61,564 nt of DNA from Cytophagaceae bacterium (GTDB taxonomy: Bacteria > Bacteroidota > Bacteroidia > Cytophagales > Spirosomataceae), in contig CANLVU010000003.1 in NCBI GenBank assembly GCA_947494535.1, positions 1-61,564 of the forward strand. Reading direction: 5' to 3'. Under the pieces are notes generated by a model. The model did no database searches and had not been told where the DNA came from. It saw only the letters and a list, made by a program, of their open reading frames with translations. The position numbers were made by a program, and so were the translations under genes. Shown piece by piece: positions 28,162 through 36,960 of this stretch. How positions within the stretch are numbered: the first letter of the stretch is position 1; each line of letters begins with the position of its first letter.

Positions 28162-28297
28162 AGTTTTGCAAACAGATTTGGATTATAAAAATAAAAAATT
28201 GAATTTAATTAATGAAGGGATATTTATTTAACGGTCAAATTGTTAGCCTCTGAAATTCTGATGATTAGGAGCTGGGTAGAAATACAGTAGACTTGTG

Positions 28298-28305
28298 TAC
28301 TTTTG
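28298..28305 (+). promoter_or_regulatory. Probable -7 box for the 28322 gene
   Basis: TACTTTTG fits TAnnTTTG and lies 17 bp before the ATG at 28322. Because it sits inside the longer ORF it excludes the ORF-track start at 28295. Confidence 0.5.
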
Positions 28306-28321
28306 GTTAAAATTATATTTT

Positions 28322-29149
28322 ATGAAAAATAAATTATCCTTAATCGCTCTAATTTTTCTTGCCCATTTTACTGGGTTTGCACAAAATTCATCTACAGACT
28401 TTTTGAATAATTATTTTTTCAAACAAGTTCCATTGATTAATAACACTTTCAAATTTGAATTAGCTAAAGTGGTAATGGGTAATACTACATTTACCACTTA
28501 TGATAATTATGATGAAAATAATAGGCGTAGTGGGATAGCTAGTTTACCTGAAATTTTAGATGTTGAAGATTTTACTTTTTATGGAGTGAAGCCTAATATT
28601 AAAATTCAAGATACTACTCGGTTTAATCGATTAGTTACCGCAAATACGAAGGAGTGGTTTAATGCCAAAATGCCTAAAGTGGAGGTTTTAAAAAATAAAT
28701 TGGTGACAATTTCATACCCAGATTCTACAGAGGAGTCTTTTTTATTAAATGTAAAACAGCCTTCCATTGAGGATGACAATAACAATAAAAGGAAAATTTT
28801 GCAAATGGAATTAGCCAATGAAGAAGTAAAGGCTGATGGTTCAAATAATACTGCTAGGGATATTGTTTGGCGGTTTTTCGTTATTTATAATGACTGTTAT
28901 TTGGCATTAAGTAAGAAGCAATTAGAAAGGCTTAAGGTTCGTATATTTTCTTCAACTGAAGGAGTCTTACTTTTAACAAATGATGGGGAGGAGGAGTTAA
29001 TATCCCAGCAGAATTTTAATTACCATGAGGAAAGTAAAACTTCTGGCAATGGGTTATATATTGGCAGAGATAAAGATCCATTTATGGACTCAGGTTATTA
29101 CATTGACCCTGAAAATATGATCTTTTTATTCAAAATTAAACAAAACTAA
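28322..29149 (+). CDS. Secreted protein of unknown function
   Basis: A 275 aa protein starting with the signal peptide MKNKLSLIALIFLAHFTGFAQ; this start is chosen over 28295 because of the signal peptide and the -7 box just upstream. The mature part is charged and Asn/Lys-rich, with no transmembrane segment. One stretch, DIVWRFFVIYNDCYLALSKK, could be a hydrophobic core strand pair. I do not recognise a family. It diverges from the giant RCC1 gene, with 160 bp between the two starts, which leaves room for shared control, but no functional link is shown. Confidence 0.75.
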   Translation: MKNKLSLIALIFLAHFTGFAQNSSTDFLNNYFFKQVPLINNTFKFELAKVVMGNTTFTTYDNYDENNRRSGIASLPEILDVEDFTFYGVKPNIKIQDTTRFNRLVTANTKEWFNAKMPKVEVLKNKLVTISYPDSTEESFLLNVKQPSIEDDNNNKRKILQMELANEEVKADGSNNTARDIVWRFFVIYNDCYLALSKKQLERLKVRIFSSTEGVLLLTNDGEEELISQQNFNYHEESKTSGNGLYIGRDKDPFMDSGYYIDPENMIFLFKIKQN

Positions 29150-29155
29150 TATAAT

Positions 29156-29216
29156 ACAAAGGCTTCCTATCACTAGGAAGCCTTTGTTATACCGGAGTGG
29201 CCCCGGAAGGAATCGA
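29156..29216. repeat. Direct repeat copy 1 (tRNA 3' end plus terminator)
   Basis: 61-bp segment identical to 29958-30018 except for one base in the hairpin loop (C at 29173, A at 29975); the offset is exactly 802 bp. It holds the hairpin and the 3' end of the tRNA. Confidence 0.9.
29158..29185. terminator. Bidirectional hairpin after the 28322 gene (duplicate copy 1)
   Basis: 12-bp perfect stem AAAGGCTTCCTA / TAGGAAGCCTTT with loop TCAC, 9 bp after the stop. It is a copy of the hairpin downstream of the tRNA-Arg gene (29960-29987, loop TCAA). No long T run follows, so termination efficiency is uncertain. Confidence 0.7.
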
Positions 29217-29264
29217 GTCGGACGCGACCCCGGCTTCATCTTAGTTATCGGAGACCTACATTTA
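29198..29264 (-). pseudogene. Degenerate tRNA-Arg copy
   Basis: On the minus strand this matches the tRNA-Arg at 30000-30071 in the 3' acceptor strand and T loop (the 19 bases from the discriminator base to the T loop are identical), then carries 17 bases (GTCGGACGCGACCCCGG) where the gene has two, then again resembles the anticodon arm (CTTCATCTTA, ACCTACATT on the plus strand). The 5' T-stem strand is displaced and the 5' acceptor strand is missing, so it cannot fold as a tRNA. Confidence 0.75.
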
Positions 29265-29435
29265 AAGGATCATATTTTAAAATACAAAATCAAACTATTC
29301 TGAATATTTAGTGAGTGAAAACTTTACATCAAAAGTTGTTTTATTCTCTAATTTATAAACCGTTAAATAAATTTTTATTTGATATTTATTTTAATTTTTA
29401 AATTTTTGATTGTTTAACCTTTAAAAATTATAAAT

Positions 29436-29930
29436 ATGAAAAATTTACTAACAATTGCATTTTTATTTTTGCTGTTAACTAGCTCAGGACTTATGGCCCA
29501 AGAAAAGCAAATCAAATTTTCAGCTTCACCAAGTCTTGTTTTGCCAACAGGGGTATTTTCTGAGATTTTGAGTGCAGGTGGTAGTGTGGAATTTAAGGGG
29601 GCTTATTCTCTAGCAGAAAATGTAAGCCTGTCAGGTTCATTGGGATACGGCTTTATGTCCTCTAATTTAAAAGATGGAGGTTCCACAACATTTGTTCCGG
29701 TTATGGCTGATTTAAGCTATCAACTTGATAAATTGAACTTTGGCTTTGGGGTAGGTTATATAAGTTACAGTTTTGATGAAAGTGTTAAAAGTACGGGAGG
29801 ATTCACTATTAGACCACAAGTGGGCTTTGATGTATCTGATAAAATTCAATTGAATTTGAATTATACTACAACTTCTGTTGAGGGGATTAATATCAACTAC
29901 ATTGGAATCTCCCCAGTATTTAGATTCTAA
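29436..29930 (+). CDS. Small outer-membrane beta-barrel protein
   Basis: A 164 aa protein with signal peptide MKNLLTIAFLFLLLTSSGLMAQ. The mature part alternates hydrophobic and polar residues in short strands (SLSGSLGYGFMSS, LNFGFGVGYISYSF, IQLNLNYTTTSVEG) and ends in an aromatic residue, ISPVFRF, as outer-membrane barrels do; about eight strands are plausible, as in OmpW/OmpX-like porins. It sits alone between two copies of a 61-bp repeat derived from a tRNA-Arg 3' end, so it may have arrived or been duplicated with that segment. Ligand or function unknown. Confidence 0.8.
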   Translation: MKNLLTIAFLFLLLTSSGLMAQEKQIKFSASPSLVLPTGVFSEILSAGGSVEFKGAYSLAENVSLSGSLGYGFMSSNLKDGGSTTFVPVMADLSYQLDKLNFGFGVGYISYSFDESVKSTGGFTIRPQVGFDVSDKIQLNLNYTTTSVEGININYIGISPVFRF

Positions 29931-29957
29931 ATAAATTTTTTTTATCTATTGAAAATA

Positions 29958-30018
29958 ACAAAGGCTTCCTATCAATAGGAAGCCTTTGTTATACCGGAGT
30001 GGCCCCGGAAGGAATCGA
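29958..30018. repeat. Direct repeat copy 2 (functional tRNA 3' end plus terminator)
   Basis: Second copy of the 61-bp segment; here it is continuous with an intact tRNA-Arg gene. Includes the hairpin 29960-29987, which should terminate tRNA transcription on the minus strand. Confidence 0.9.
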
Positions 30019-30071
30019 ACCTTCATCTTAGGTACCGGAAACCTACATTCTATCCATTGAACTACGGAGCC
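30000..30071 (-). tRNA. tRNA-Arg (anticodon CCG)
   Basis: The minus strand folds as a cloverleaf: acceptor GGCTCCG / CGGGGCC with one G-U pair and discriminator A, D stem GTTC / GAAT, anticodon stem TAGGT / ACCTA around loop TTCCGGT, T stem GAAGG / CCTTC around TTCGATT. Anticodon CCG reads CGG arginine codons. CCA is not encoded. A 12-bp hairpin follows 12 bp downstream. Confidence 0.95.
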
Positions 30072-30083
30072 AGGGTTGCAAAA

Positions 30084-30800
30084 TTACGAATACTTCTCTA
30101 AAGTCTTGACCAGCACATTGAAATCTTTTGGATAGGGTGCTTCGACCGTGATGGGGTCGCCGTTCATTAAGTTGAAGGATAAACTGTGTGCATGCAACGC
30201 AACGCGGCGCATGACAGGTAGTTCTTCTGTATCTTTTTTCAAATGGAAATTGCGTTTCAAATCAGAAAGGTAGATCTCGGGCCCGCCGTACATCGCATCT
30301 GAAACGATGGGTGCTTTTAGGCAGGTGAGGTGGATGCGGATTTGGTGCATACGTCCAGTGATGGGCATACATTCTACCAAAGTATATCCGCGGAAAACTT
30401 TCAAAGTTCGGAACCAGGTTTCGGCGTGTTTTCCTTTGGCCCTATCTATCACCACTTTTCCATCTTTTAAGGGTAATATGGGTAAGTTGACCAAAAAGCC
30501 ATCCCAGTCCTGCATGCCCTCCACGACTGCGTGGTAGCGTTTCGCCGTTTCGCGGTGCTCGAATTGCATGGAGATATGGCGGTAGGCCTCCGGATTTTTG
30601 GCGATCACTAAGGCCCCGGATGTTTCTTTGTCCAAACGGTGTCCCACCTGCGCATCCGAAGAATATTCTTTCGCTAAACGCAAGATGGCCGGCGCTAAAT
30701 CATCCTTCCGCTCATCCAGCGTCGAGATGCCAGAGGGCTTGTTAATCACAATAAAATCTGAATCCTCGAAAAGGATGGAATCGGTAAATTTGTATTTCAT
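30084..30800 (-). CDS. RluA-family pseudouridine synthase
   Basis: Converts specific uridines in rRNA or tRNA to pseudouridine. The 238 aa protein has the family catalytic motif HRLDKETSGALVIAKN (Asp of HRLDxxTSG near residue 58) and the second motif GRMHQIRIHLTCLKAPIVSDAMYGG. There is no N-terminal S4 domain, so it belongs with the short RluA/TruC type rather than RluC/RluD. The target nucleotide cannot be told. It begins after a CT-rich array and follows anmK on the same strand. Confidence 0.93.
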   Translation of the reverse strand: MKYKFTDSILFEDSDFIVINKPSGISTLDERKDDLAPAILRLAKEYSSDAQVGHRLDKETSGALVIAKNPEAYRHISMQFEHRETAKRYHAVVEGMQDWDGFLVNLPILPLKDGKVVIDRAKGKHAETWFRTLKVFRGYTLVECMPITGRMHQIRIHLTCLKAPIVSDAMYGGPEIYLSDLKRNFHLKKDTEELPVMRRVALHAHSLSFNLMNGDPITVEAPYPKDFNVLVKTLEKYS

Positions 30801-30806
30801 ATGTTT

Positions 30807-30821
30807 CGCCGCATGGCGGCG
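30807..30821. other. GC-rich hairpin at the rluA-like start
   Basis: CGCCGC-ATG-GCGGCG, 6-bp perfect stem, located 7 bp upstream of the pseudouridine synthase start and bordering the CT-rich array. It should lie in the 5' leader of that gene if transcription comes from anmK. Confidence 0.5.
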
Positions 30822-30828
30822 TAGTCAA

Positions 30829-30958
30829 TAGTCTCTAGTCGATAGTCGACAGTCCGGAGGACAATATCTCTACTCTTTGCTCTATAATCTCTACTTTATT
30901 TTTATTCTTTATGCTCTATGCTTTAAATCTACACTCTCTTCTCTCTTATCTCTACTCT
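30829..30958. repeat. CT-rich mosaic intergenic array 1 with AGTCGATAGTCGA words
   Basis: Begins with short words built on AGTC (TAGTCTCTAGTCGATAGTCG), then runs as degenerate CTCTA / ATGCTCTA / TATAATCTCTACT words. Contains GCTCTATAATCTCTACT (30879-30895), found identically at 45525-45541. No gene. Confidence 0.75.
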
Positions 30959-31004
30959 AAAATTTTGGAAAAATAACGTCATAACGATATTTTTCCAAAA
31001 TTTT
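30959..31004 (-). terminator. Inverted repeat over the 3' end of anmK
   Basis: 17-bp perfect arms AAAATTTTGGAAAAATA / TATTTTTCCAAAATTTT, an inner CGT/ACG pairing and loop CATA. One arm is the last codons of anmK (ENFGKI); the stop codon is in the loop. Likely a terminator or mRNA 3'-end protector. Confidence 0.65.
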
Positions 31005-32130
31005 CCCAAGGCGAATCCCCCAGCCTCTCCGCACCAGGCGAATCTGCTAACGTCTCATTCGCTAACAAAGCAAATAAAACGGCTTCTTTCGCTGCAGATG
31101 GCATGCCTAGCTCATCACTTTCACAAACGCGGAAAGGAAGAAGCTCGGCTAAACGCGCCATAATCATGGGATTTTTGCTGCCACCACCACTGACGTAAAC
31201 TGTACCATCAATGCCAGATGGAATGTAGGTTTTCATGGCGAGGGCGATGCTTTGGGCGGTGAATTCTGTTAAGGTCGCGACTAAATCCGCTGGGCTGATG
31301 GAGGCGTGAATAATGTCTAAATTAAAGTATTCGGGGCCGGTGCTTTTAGGGAAGTGATCCTTGAAAAAGCTCAAGCTCATCAGCTCTGCTAAAATTCCTG
31401 CGTCGACTTTTCCGGAGAGGGCAATGGTGCCATCTTCATCAAACGCTTTATTGAAATAGCGGCGAACCGCTGCATCGATCAAGGTATTTCCGGGACCAGT
31501 ATCAGTCACTAAAATACCAGCAGGGTCGCCAGAAGCAGGTAAATAGGTGAAGTTTCCGATGCCGCCGATGTTTAATAAAATTCGATTTTCTCCTTTCTTG
31601 GAGAACAAGAAATAATCGCCAAACATGGCTAAAGGAGCTCCTTCGCCACCGGCTGCTACGTGTTTTTGACGGAAGTCGGAAAGCGTGATTATACCCGTTA
31701 ACTGGGCGATGTGATCGCCGTCGCCTATTTGCAAGGTGGAATGTGGAAATTTTCCCGTTCTGTCTGGACGGTGCATCACGGTTTGACCATGGGAGGCAAT
31801 CGCGTCTACCTCGGTAGGTCGAACACCCCAAGAGGCTAATACTTCTAAAATCAGTGAAGCGTGCAAACGTCCAATTTGCGCGTTAAGCGTCGAAAGGGTG
31901 GGGAAATGAATGTTTTCTTTGGCAAAAACCGAACGAATCGATTCCTTGAAATCTGCCGGATAGGGGCGGGTATCGTAGTGTAAAATTTCATACGACGTGT
32001 CCAGCCCAAAACCCGTGAAACGAACCAATGCCAAGTCCAATCCGTCCAATGATGTACCCGACATCAGACCTAAAATGGTACGCGTCGGGGCTTTGGCAAT
32101 CTGATACAAACGTTCTATCCGGGGATTCAT
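30979..32130 (-). CDS. anmK: Anhydro-N-acetylmuramic acid kinase
   Basis: Phosphorylates and opens 1,6-anhydro-MurNAc released from peptidoglycan turnover, giving MurNAc-6-phosphate for recycling. The protein is 383 aa, family length. The ATP-binding start LGLMSGTSLDGLDLALVRF lies at residue 20, with further motifs DAIASHGQTVMHRP, LLNIGGIGNFTYLP and VTDTGPGNTLIDAAVRRYF. C-terminal AVYVSGGGSKNP-like phosphate-binding loop (TVYVSGGGSKNPMIMARL) is present. Its last codons form one arm of a perfect inverted repeat. It diverges from lhgO with 68 bp between the starts. Confidence 0.95.
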   Translation of the reverse strand: MNPRIERLYQIAKAPTRTILGLMSGTSLDGLDLALVRFTGFGLDTSYEILHYDTRPYPADFKESIRSVFAKENIHFPTLSTLNAQIGRLHASLILEVLASWGVRPTEVDAIASHGQTVMHRPDRTGKFPHSTLQIGDGDHIAQLTGIITLSDFRQKHVAAGGEGAPLAMFGDYFLFSKKGENRILLNIGGIGNFTYLPASGDPAGILVTDTGPGNTLIDAAVRRYFNKAFDEDGTIALSGKVDAGILAELMSLSFFKDHFPKSTGPEYFNLDIIHASISPADLVATLTEFTAQSIALAMKTYIPSGIDGTVYVSGGGSKNPMIMARLAELLPFRVCESDELGMPSAAKEAVLFALLANETLADSPGAERLGDSPWENFGKISL

Positions 32131-32172
32131 TCCTCAAAGCTACGAATAATTCTTTTTACCACCGTTTAGCCC

Positions 32173-32180
32173 TATATTTG
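32173..32180 (+). promoter_or_regulatory. Probable -7 box for lhgO
   Basis: TATATTTG fits TAnnTTTG, 18 bp before the ATG at 32199, implying a very short leader. Supports the later start. Confidence 0.5.
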
Positions 32181-32198
32181 TTGTTCAAATTTCATTTT

Positions 32199-33398
32199 AT
32201 GGCATTAGACGTAATCATCGTAGGCGGCGGCATCGTGGGCCTCGCAACGGCGCATCGCTTATTAGAGGCACGCCCAGATCTTCACATCGCTTTGTTTGAA
32301 AAGGAAAGCATGGTTTCTATGCACCAAACAGGTAATAATTCCGGTGTCATTCACTCGGGATTATACTACAAACCAGGTTCATTAAAGGCGAAAAATTGCA
32401 TTGAAGGATACCATCAATTAATTGAATATTGTACAAAAGAAAACATTCCATTTGAACTGACAGGGAAAATAGTGGTCGCTTCTACGAATGAGCAACGTCC
32501 GCAATTGGAAACCTTGTACCAGCGTGGCCAAGAGAATGGATTAGCCGGAATTCGGAAATTGAATTTGGCAGAAATGCGCGAATACGAGCCGCACGTGACA
32601 GGGGTAGAGGGGATGTTTGTTCCGCAAACGGGGATCGTTGATTACCGCGCCATGGCGGCAAAATTAGCGGTTGGAGCCCAAATCAAGGGTTGCGAAATGC
32701 ACCTGAGCGAACAAGTAATTGATATCAAGAAAGGTTTGACGTTCTCGATTGTGGAAACGACGAAGTCGGTATATGAAACAAAATTAGTGATCAACTGTGC
32801 GGGACTTTACTCGGATAAAGTAGCCCAAATGACCCAAAGAGATCCCTTAGACGTGCGCATCATACCATTCCGCGGCGAATACTTCAAGCTCAGAAAAGAC
32901 AAAGAATACTTAGTCAAGAACCTCATTTACCCGGTGCCAGATCCGAATTTCCCCTTCTTAGGCGTTCACTTCACCCGAATGATGAAAGGTGGCGTGGAGG
33001 CGGGACCTAATGCGGTTTTGGCCTTTAAAAAAGAGGGCTATAAGAAATTAGGGATTGATGCGAAGGAGCTTTGGGAGACATTAACGTGGCCCGGATTTCA
33101 AAAAGTAGCCTTAAAATACTGGGAAACAGGACTGGGCGAAATGTACCGTAGCTTCTCGAAAGAGGCCTTTACAAAAGCCTTGCAAGTATTAATTCCAGAG
33201 ATTCAAATCAATGACTTAGTCGAAGGTGGTGCGGGTGTAAGAGCCCAAGCCTGCGATAGAGAAGGTGGATTATTAGATGATTTTTCGATCGTAGAAGACG
33301 CGAAAGTAATCAATGTGTTGAATGCGCCAAGTCCGGCGGCGACGTCCTCTTTAGCGATTGGAAAAACGATTGCGGAGATGGCTCTGTCACGATTTTAA
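32199..33398 (+). CDS. lhgO: L-2-hydroxyglutarate oxidase
   Basis: FAD-dependent oxidation of L-2-hydroxyglutarate to 2-oxoglutarate, passing electrons to the quinone pool. The 399 aa start MALDVIIVGGGIVGLATAHRLL is chosen over the ORF start at 32028, which would overlap anmK and add 57 residues of non-family sequence. The N-terminal dinucleotide-binding motif GGGIVGLATA, HQTGNNSGVIHSGLYYKPGSLKAKNC and the C-terminal GAGVRAQACDREGGLLDDF are typical of LhgO (formerly YgaF). Followed 9 bp later by an ABC exporter gene, probably co-transcribed. Confidence 0.94.
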   Translation: MALDVIIVGGGIVGLATAHRLLEARPDLHIALFEKESMVSMHQTGNNSGVIHSGLYYKPGSLKAKNCIEGYHQLIEYCTKENIPFELTGKIVVASTNEQRPQLETLYQRGQENGLAGIRKLNLAEMREYEPHVTGVEGMFVPQTGIVDYRAMAAKLAVGAQIKGCEMHLSEQVIDIKKGLTFSIVETTKSVYETKLVINCAGLYSDKVAQMTQRDPLDVRIIPFRGEYFKLRKDKEYLVKNLIYPVPDPNFPFLGVHFTRMMKGGVEAGPNAVLAFKKEGYKKLGIDAKELWETLTWPGFQKVALKYWETGLGEMYRSFSKEAFTKALQVLIPEIQINDLVEGGAGVRAQACDREGGLLDDFSIVEDAKVINVLNAPSPAATSSLAIGKTIAEMALSRF

Positions 33399-33407
33399 AA
33401 AAATTAG

Positions 33408-35156
33408 ATGAAATTATTACTGAATTATTTAAAAGTATACCGCTGGCGCGTGGTGGGGGCATTAGCCCTGGCAGCCACGAATCAGATCTTCTCCTTGATG
33501 GATCCCTATATTTTCAGGAAGATTATCGATGATGTGGCGGCGGTGTATCGCTCGGATACCCACACGATGGACCAGTTCGTGGCGGCGATTTGGCCTTTAG
33601 CCTTAGCGTCCGTGGGCGTGGCGTTCGTGAGCCGGGTAGCAAAAAACTTTCAGGATTATTTCATTAATACGGTTACCCAAAAAGTAGGCGCAAACCTCTA
33701 TTCAGACGGCATCCGTCACTCCTTGGAATTGCCTTACGAGACCTTTGAGGATCAAAGATCAGGCGAGACCCTAGGTAAACTCCAAAAAGTCCGCACCGAT
33801 GTCGAAAAACTGATCACATTAGGAATCAACATTTTATTCCAATCGGTCATTGCCTTGATTTTCATCTCGGTCTATGCCTTTTCGGTGCATTGGATGGTGA
33901 TGCCGCTTTTCTTAATCACGGGTCCACTCATCGGTTATGTATCATCCGTATTGAGTAAGAAGATCAAAGTGATTCAGATCGAAATCGTTAAAGAATCCAC
34001 AGGTCTGGCAGGATCTACGACAGAATCGTTGCGCAATATCGAGTTAGTGAAATCTTTAGGTTTAGCGGAACAAGAAATTGCCCACTTAAATGCGACGACA
34101 GAGAAAATCTTGAAATTAGAATTAAAGAAAGTGCGTTACGTGCGTTCGATGGCCTTTGTTCAAGGAACCTGCGTGAACTTGTTGCGTATGTTGATGGTGG
34201 TCGTTTTGATTTATTTGATCTACGAGGGAAAGATTACCATCGGTCAATTCTATTCATTAAACATCTATTCGTTCTTTTTATTTAATCCATTGCAAGAGAT
34301 TGGTAATGTGGTGAATACCTACCGTGAGGCAGAAGTTTCGCTACAGAATTTTGAGCAGGTTTTAAGTATTCCATCGGAGAAGAAACCAGCAAATCCGAAA
34401 GCTATCTCTTCTATTCAGGAATTGAAGTTCGATCACGTTTCCTTTAAACACCAGTCGGCGACGACCGAGGCTTTGGATGGAATCACGTTCTCTGTAAAAG
34501 GCGGCGAGACGATTGCTTTTGTGGGGCCATCTGGTGCTGGAAAATCGACTTTAGTAAAATTATTAGTGGGTCTTTATCGTCCAAAAAAGGGTCAAGTCTA
34601 TTATAACGGCGAACCGAGTGATGCGATTGATTTCGATCAATTACGCAAAAAGATTGGATTTGTGACCCAGGACACACAATTGTTCTCCGGTTCGATTCGC
34701 GAGAACTTGTTGTTCGTGAATCCGAACGCGACAGATGCCCAGTGTATGGAGGTATTAGAGAAGGCAGCCTGCCAAAGCTTACTAGCCAGAGCCGACAAAG
34801 GATTAGATTCCTTGATTGGAGAGGGTGGAGTAAAGGTTTCTGGTGGAGAGAAGCAGCGCTTGAGTATTGCGCGCGCCTTGTTGCGTGATCCAAACTTATT
34901 GGTTTTTGATGAGGCGACGTCAGCCTTGGATTCTTTGACCGAAGAAGAAATATCGGAGACTATCCGTTCTTTATCTGTTGACACGGAGCACCTTACGATT
35001 TTGATCGCCCACCGTTTATCGACGGTGATGCATGCGACTCGGATCTATGTGTTAGAGAAAGGAAAGATTGTAGAACAGGGCTCGCATGACGATTTAGTCG
35101 CGAGCAAGGGATTGTATTTTGCGATGTGGAGACAGCAGGTAGGAGAAAACAAATAA
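33408..35156 (+). CDS. ABC exporter, fused membrane and ATPase domains
   Basis: A 582 aa half-transporter of the MsbA/multidrug type in the inner membrane. Residues about 1-310 form the six-helix membrane domain (for example WPLALASVGVAFVSRV and MVVVLIYLIYEGKI). The ATPase part has Walker A GPSGAGKSTLVKLLVG (near 365), Q-loop VTQDTQLF, signature VSGGEKQRLSIARALL, Walker B LLVFDEATSALDS and H-loop IAHRLSTV. It would work as a homodimer. Lipid, drug or peptide cargo cannot be told from sequence. Close behind lhgO, but no functional link is obvious. Confidence 0.93.
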   Translation: MKLLLNYLKVYRWRVVGALALAATNQIFSLMDPYIFRKIIDDVAAVYRSDTHTMDQFVAAIWPLALASVGVAFVSRVAKNFQDYFINTVTQKVGANLYSDGIRHSLELPYETFEDQRSGETLGKLQKVRTDVEKLITLGINILFQSVIALIFISVYAFSVHWMVMPLFLITGPLIGYVSSVLSKKIKVIQIEIVKESTGLAGSTTESLRNIELVKSLGLAEQEIAHLNATTEKILKLELKKVRYVRSMAFVQGTCVNLLRMLMVVVLIYLIYEGKITIGQFYSLNIYSFFLFNPLQEIGNVVNTYREAEVSLQNFEQVLSIPSEKKPANPKAISSIQELKFDHVSFKHQSATTEALDGITFSVKGGETIAFVGPSGAGKSTLVKLLVGLYRPKKGQVYYNGEPSDAIDFDQLRKKIGFVTQDTQLFSGSIRENLLFVNPNATDAQCMEVLEKAACQSLLARADKGLDSLIGEGGVKVSGGEKQRLSIARALLRDPNLLVFDEATSALDSLTEEEISETIRSLSVDTEHLTILIAHRLSTVMHATRIYVLEKGKIVEQGSHDDLVASKGLYFAMWRQQVGENK

Positions 35157-35260
35157 ATAATTTTGCTTTTTCTATAATTACCAAAGATTCTTTGGCATAA
35201 ACTATCACTCTACAAATCCAATTGCGTATATTTAACGTTTGAAAAAATTTATTAAACCCT

Positions 35261-36937
35261 ATGTCATTAAATAAGTATTCACGGACTTTAACTCAAGAGG
35301 TTTCGAATCCCGCTGCGAAAGCGATGCTTTACGGTATCGGTTTAACGCCAGAGGATATGAATAAAGCTCAAATCGGTATTGCTAGTACCGGTTACGAGGG
35401 AAATACTTGTAATATGCACTTGAATGGCTTGTCTGTTCACGTGAAAAAAGGAATCCAAGAGAATGGAATGGTCGGCTTGATCTTCCATACAATCGGGGTT
35501 TCAGATGGAATGACCAATGGAAATGACGGGATGAGCTATTCTTTGCCATCACGTGATATCATCGCAGATTCAATAGAAAACGTAGTGGCAGCCCAGTGGT
35601 ATGACGGCGTCATCGCGGTGGTAGGTTGTGATAAGAATATGCCAGGCGCGATGATGGCGATGGCTCGTTTGAACCGTCCAGGTATGCTCGTTTATGGTGG
35701 TACCATTCGCAGCGGTTCTTACAAAGGAGAAAAATTAGACATCGTTTCGGCTTTCGAAGCTTTGGGAAAAAAATATGCAGGAACCATCTCTGACGAGGAT
35801 TATGAAGGCGTGATACGCAATTCGATCCCAGGAGCAGGGGCTTGCGGCGGTATGTACACAGCGAATACCATGGCTTCTTCGATGGAAGCGATGGGCTTAG
35901 TACTACCTAATTCATCGACCTATCCAGCGACGCACGAAGGCAAGAAAGAGGAGTGTTTGGCGATTGGTGCAGCGATGAAAATCTTATTAGAAAAAAACAT
36001 TTGTACGCGGGACATCATGACCCGCCACGCCTTCGAAAATGCGATGACCGTAGTAATGGCATTAGGTGGAAGTACGAATGCCGTATTGCACTATTTAGCG
36101 ATCGGTCATGCGGCAGGGATTTCATTTACCTTGAAAGATGTACAGGACATTTCGGATCGTACGCCTTTAATTGCAGACCTAAAGCCAAGTGGTAAATACT
36201 ACATGGAAGATGTGTTAGCCATCGGTGGGATGCCAGCGATTTTGAAATATTTACATAGCGTAGGCTTATTGCATGGAGAATGTATGACGGTGACTGGCAA
36301 GACGATGGCGGAGAATCTAGCGGAGGCTCCGGACCTGAATTTTGAGACGCAAAAAATTATTTTCCCTATCACGCAACCGTTAAAACCATCAGGTCACTTG
36401 CAGATTCTATATGGTAATTTAGCTCCAGGCGGTGCCGTGGCTAAGATTACAGGAAAAGAAGGCGAGCGTTTTGAAGGATTGGCTAAGGTGTGTAACAGTG
36501 AGGAAGAAGTGATTGAATATATTTCCAAAGGCGATATTAAGCCGGGTCACGTCATTGTAATTCGCAACGAAGGCCCTAAAGGCGGACCGGGTATGCCAGA
36601 AATGTTAAAACCAACCTCTGCCGTAATTGGTGCTGGTTTAGGAAACTCCGTAGCGATGATTACGGATGGCCGTTTCTCTGGAGGTACACATGGATTTGTC
36701 GTGGGTCACGTGACGCCAGAAGCATTTGAAGGAGGTCCTATAGCCCTCGTAAAGGATGGCGATAAAATCACCATTGATGCCGTAAATAACACCTTAGTGT
36801 TGCACGTTTCCGATGAGGAATTAGTAGAACGTAAGAAAAACTGGACCCCTATTGAATCTCGATTCAAGCAAGGGGTGCTTCGTAAATATATTAAAAACGT
36901 ATCCTCTGCGAGTCAGGGATGCGTGACGGATTTATAA
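35261..36937 (+). CDS. ilvD: Dihydroxy-acid dehydratase
   Basis: Iron-sulfur enzyme that dehydrates 2,3-dihydroxy-isovalerate and -methylvalerate to the 2-keto acids of valine and isoleucine synthesis. At 558 aa it has family length. Cluster cysteines are visible in [23 protein letters not shown] and [15 protein letters not shown]. The GGRFSGG-type motif appears as [21 protein letters not shown], and the N-terminal [18 protein letters not shown] is diagnostic. It opens the ilvD-ilvB-ilvN-ilvC block. Confidence 0.97.
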   Translation: MSLNKYSRTLTQEVSNPAAKAMLYGIGLTPEDMNKAQIGIASTGYEGNTCNMHLNGLSVHVKKGIQENGMVGLIFHTIGVSDGMTNGNDGMSYSLPSRDIIADSIENVVAAQWYDGVIAVVGCDKNMPGAMMAMARLNRPGMLVYGGTIRSGSYKGEKLDIVSAFEALGKKYAGTISDEDYEGVIRNSIPGAGACGGMYTANTMASSMEAMGLVLPNSSTYPATHEGKKEECLAIGAAMKILLEKNICTRDIMTRHAFENAMTVVMALGGSTNAVLHYLAIGHAAGISFTLKDVQDISDRTPLIADLKPSGKYYMEDVLAIGGMPAILKYLHSVGLLHGECMTVTGKTMAENLAEAPDLNFETQKIIFPITQPLKPSGHLQILYGNLAPGGAVAKITGKEGERFEGLAKVCNSEEEVIEYISKGDIKPGHVIVIRNEGPKGGPGMPEMLKPTSAVIGAGLGNSVAMITDGRFSGGTHGFVVGHVTPEAFEGGPIALVKDGDKITIDAVNNTLVLHVSDEELVERKKNWTPIESRFKQGVLRKYIKNVSSASQGCVTDL

Positions 36938-36960
36938 GAAAAATATTTTTTTATCTATCC

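Noticed and set aside
28162-28294. Possible operator shared by the giant RCC1 gene and the 28322 gene
   Set aside because: I looked for palindromes and a TAnnTTTG box on the minus strand and found none that was convincing.
32028-32198. Longer lhgO N-terminus from the ORF track
   Set aside because: It overlaps anmK on the other strand and a -7 box lies within it; the family start is MALDVIIVGGG at 32199.
34483-34984. Two overlapping minus-strand ORFs of 136 and 115 aa in the ABC transporter gene
   Set aside because: Shadows of the conserved ATPase domain; composition is typical of antisense frames (Ser/Arg rich).
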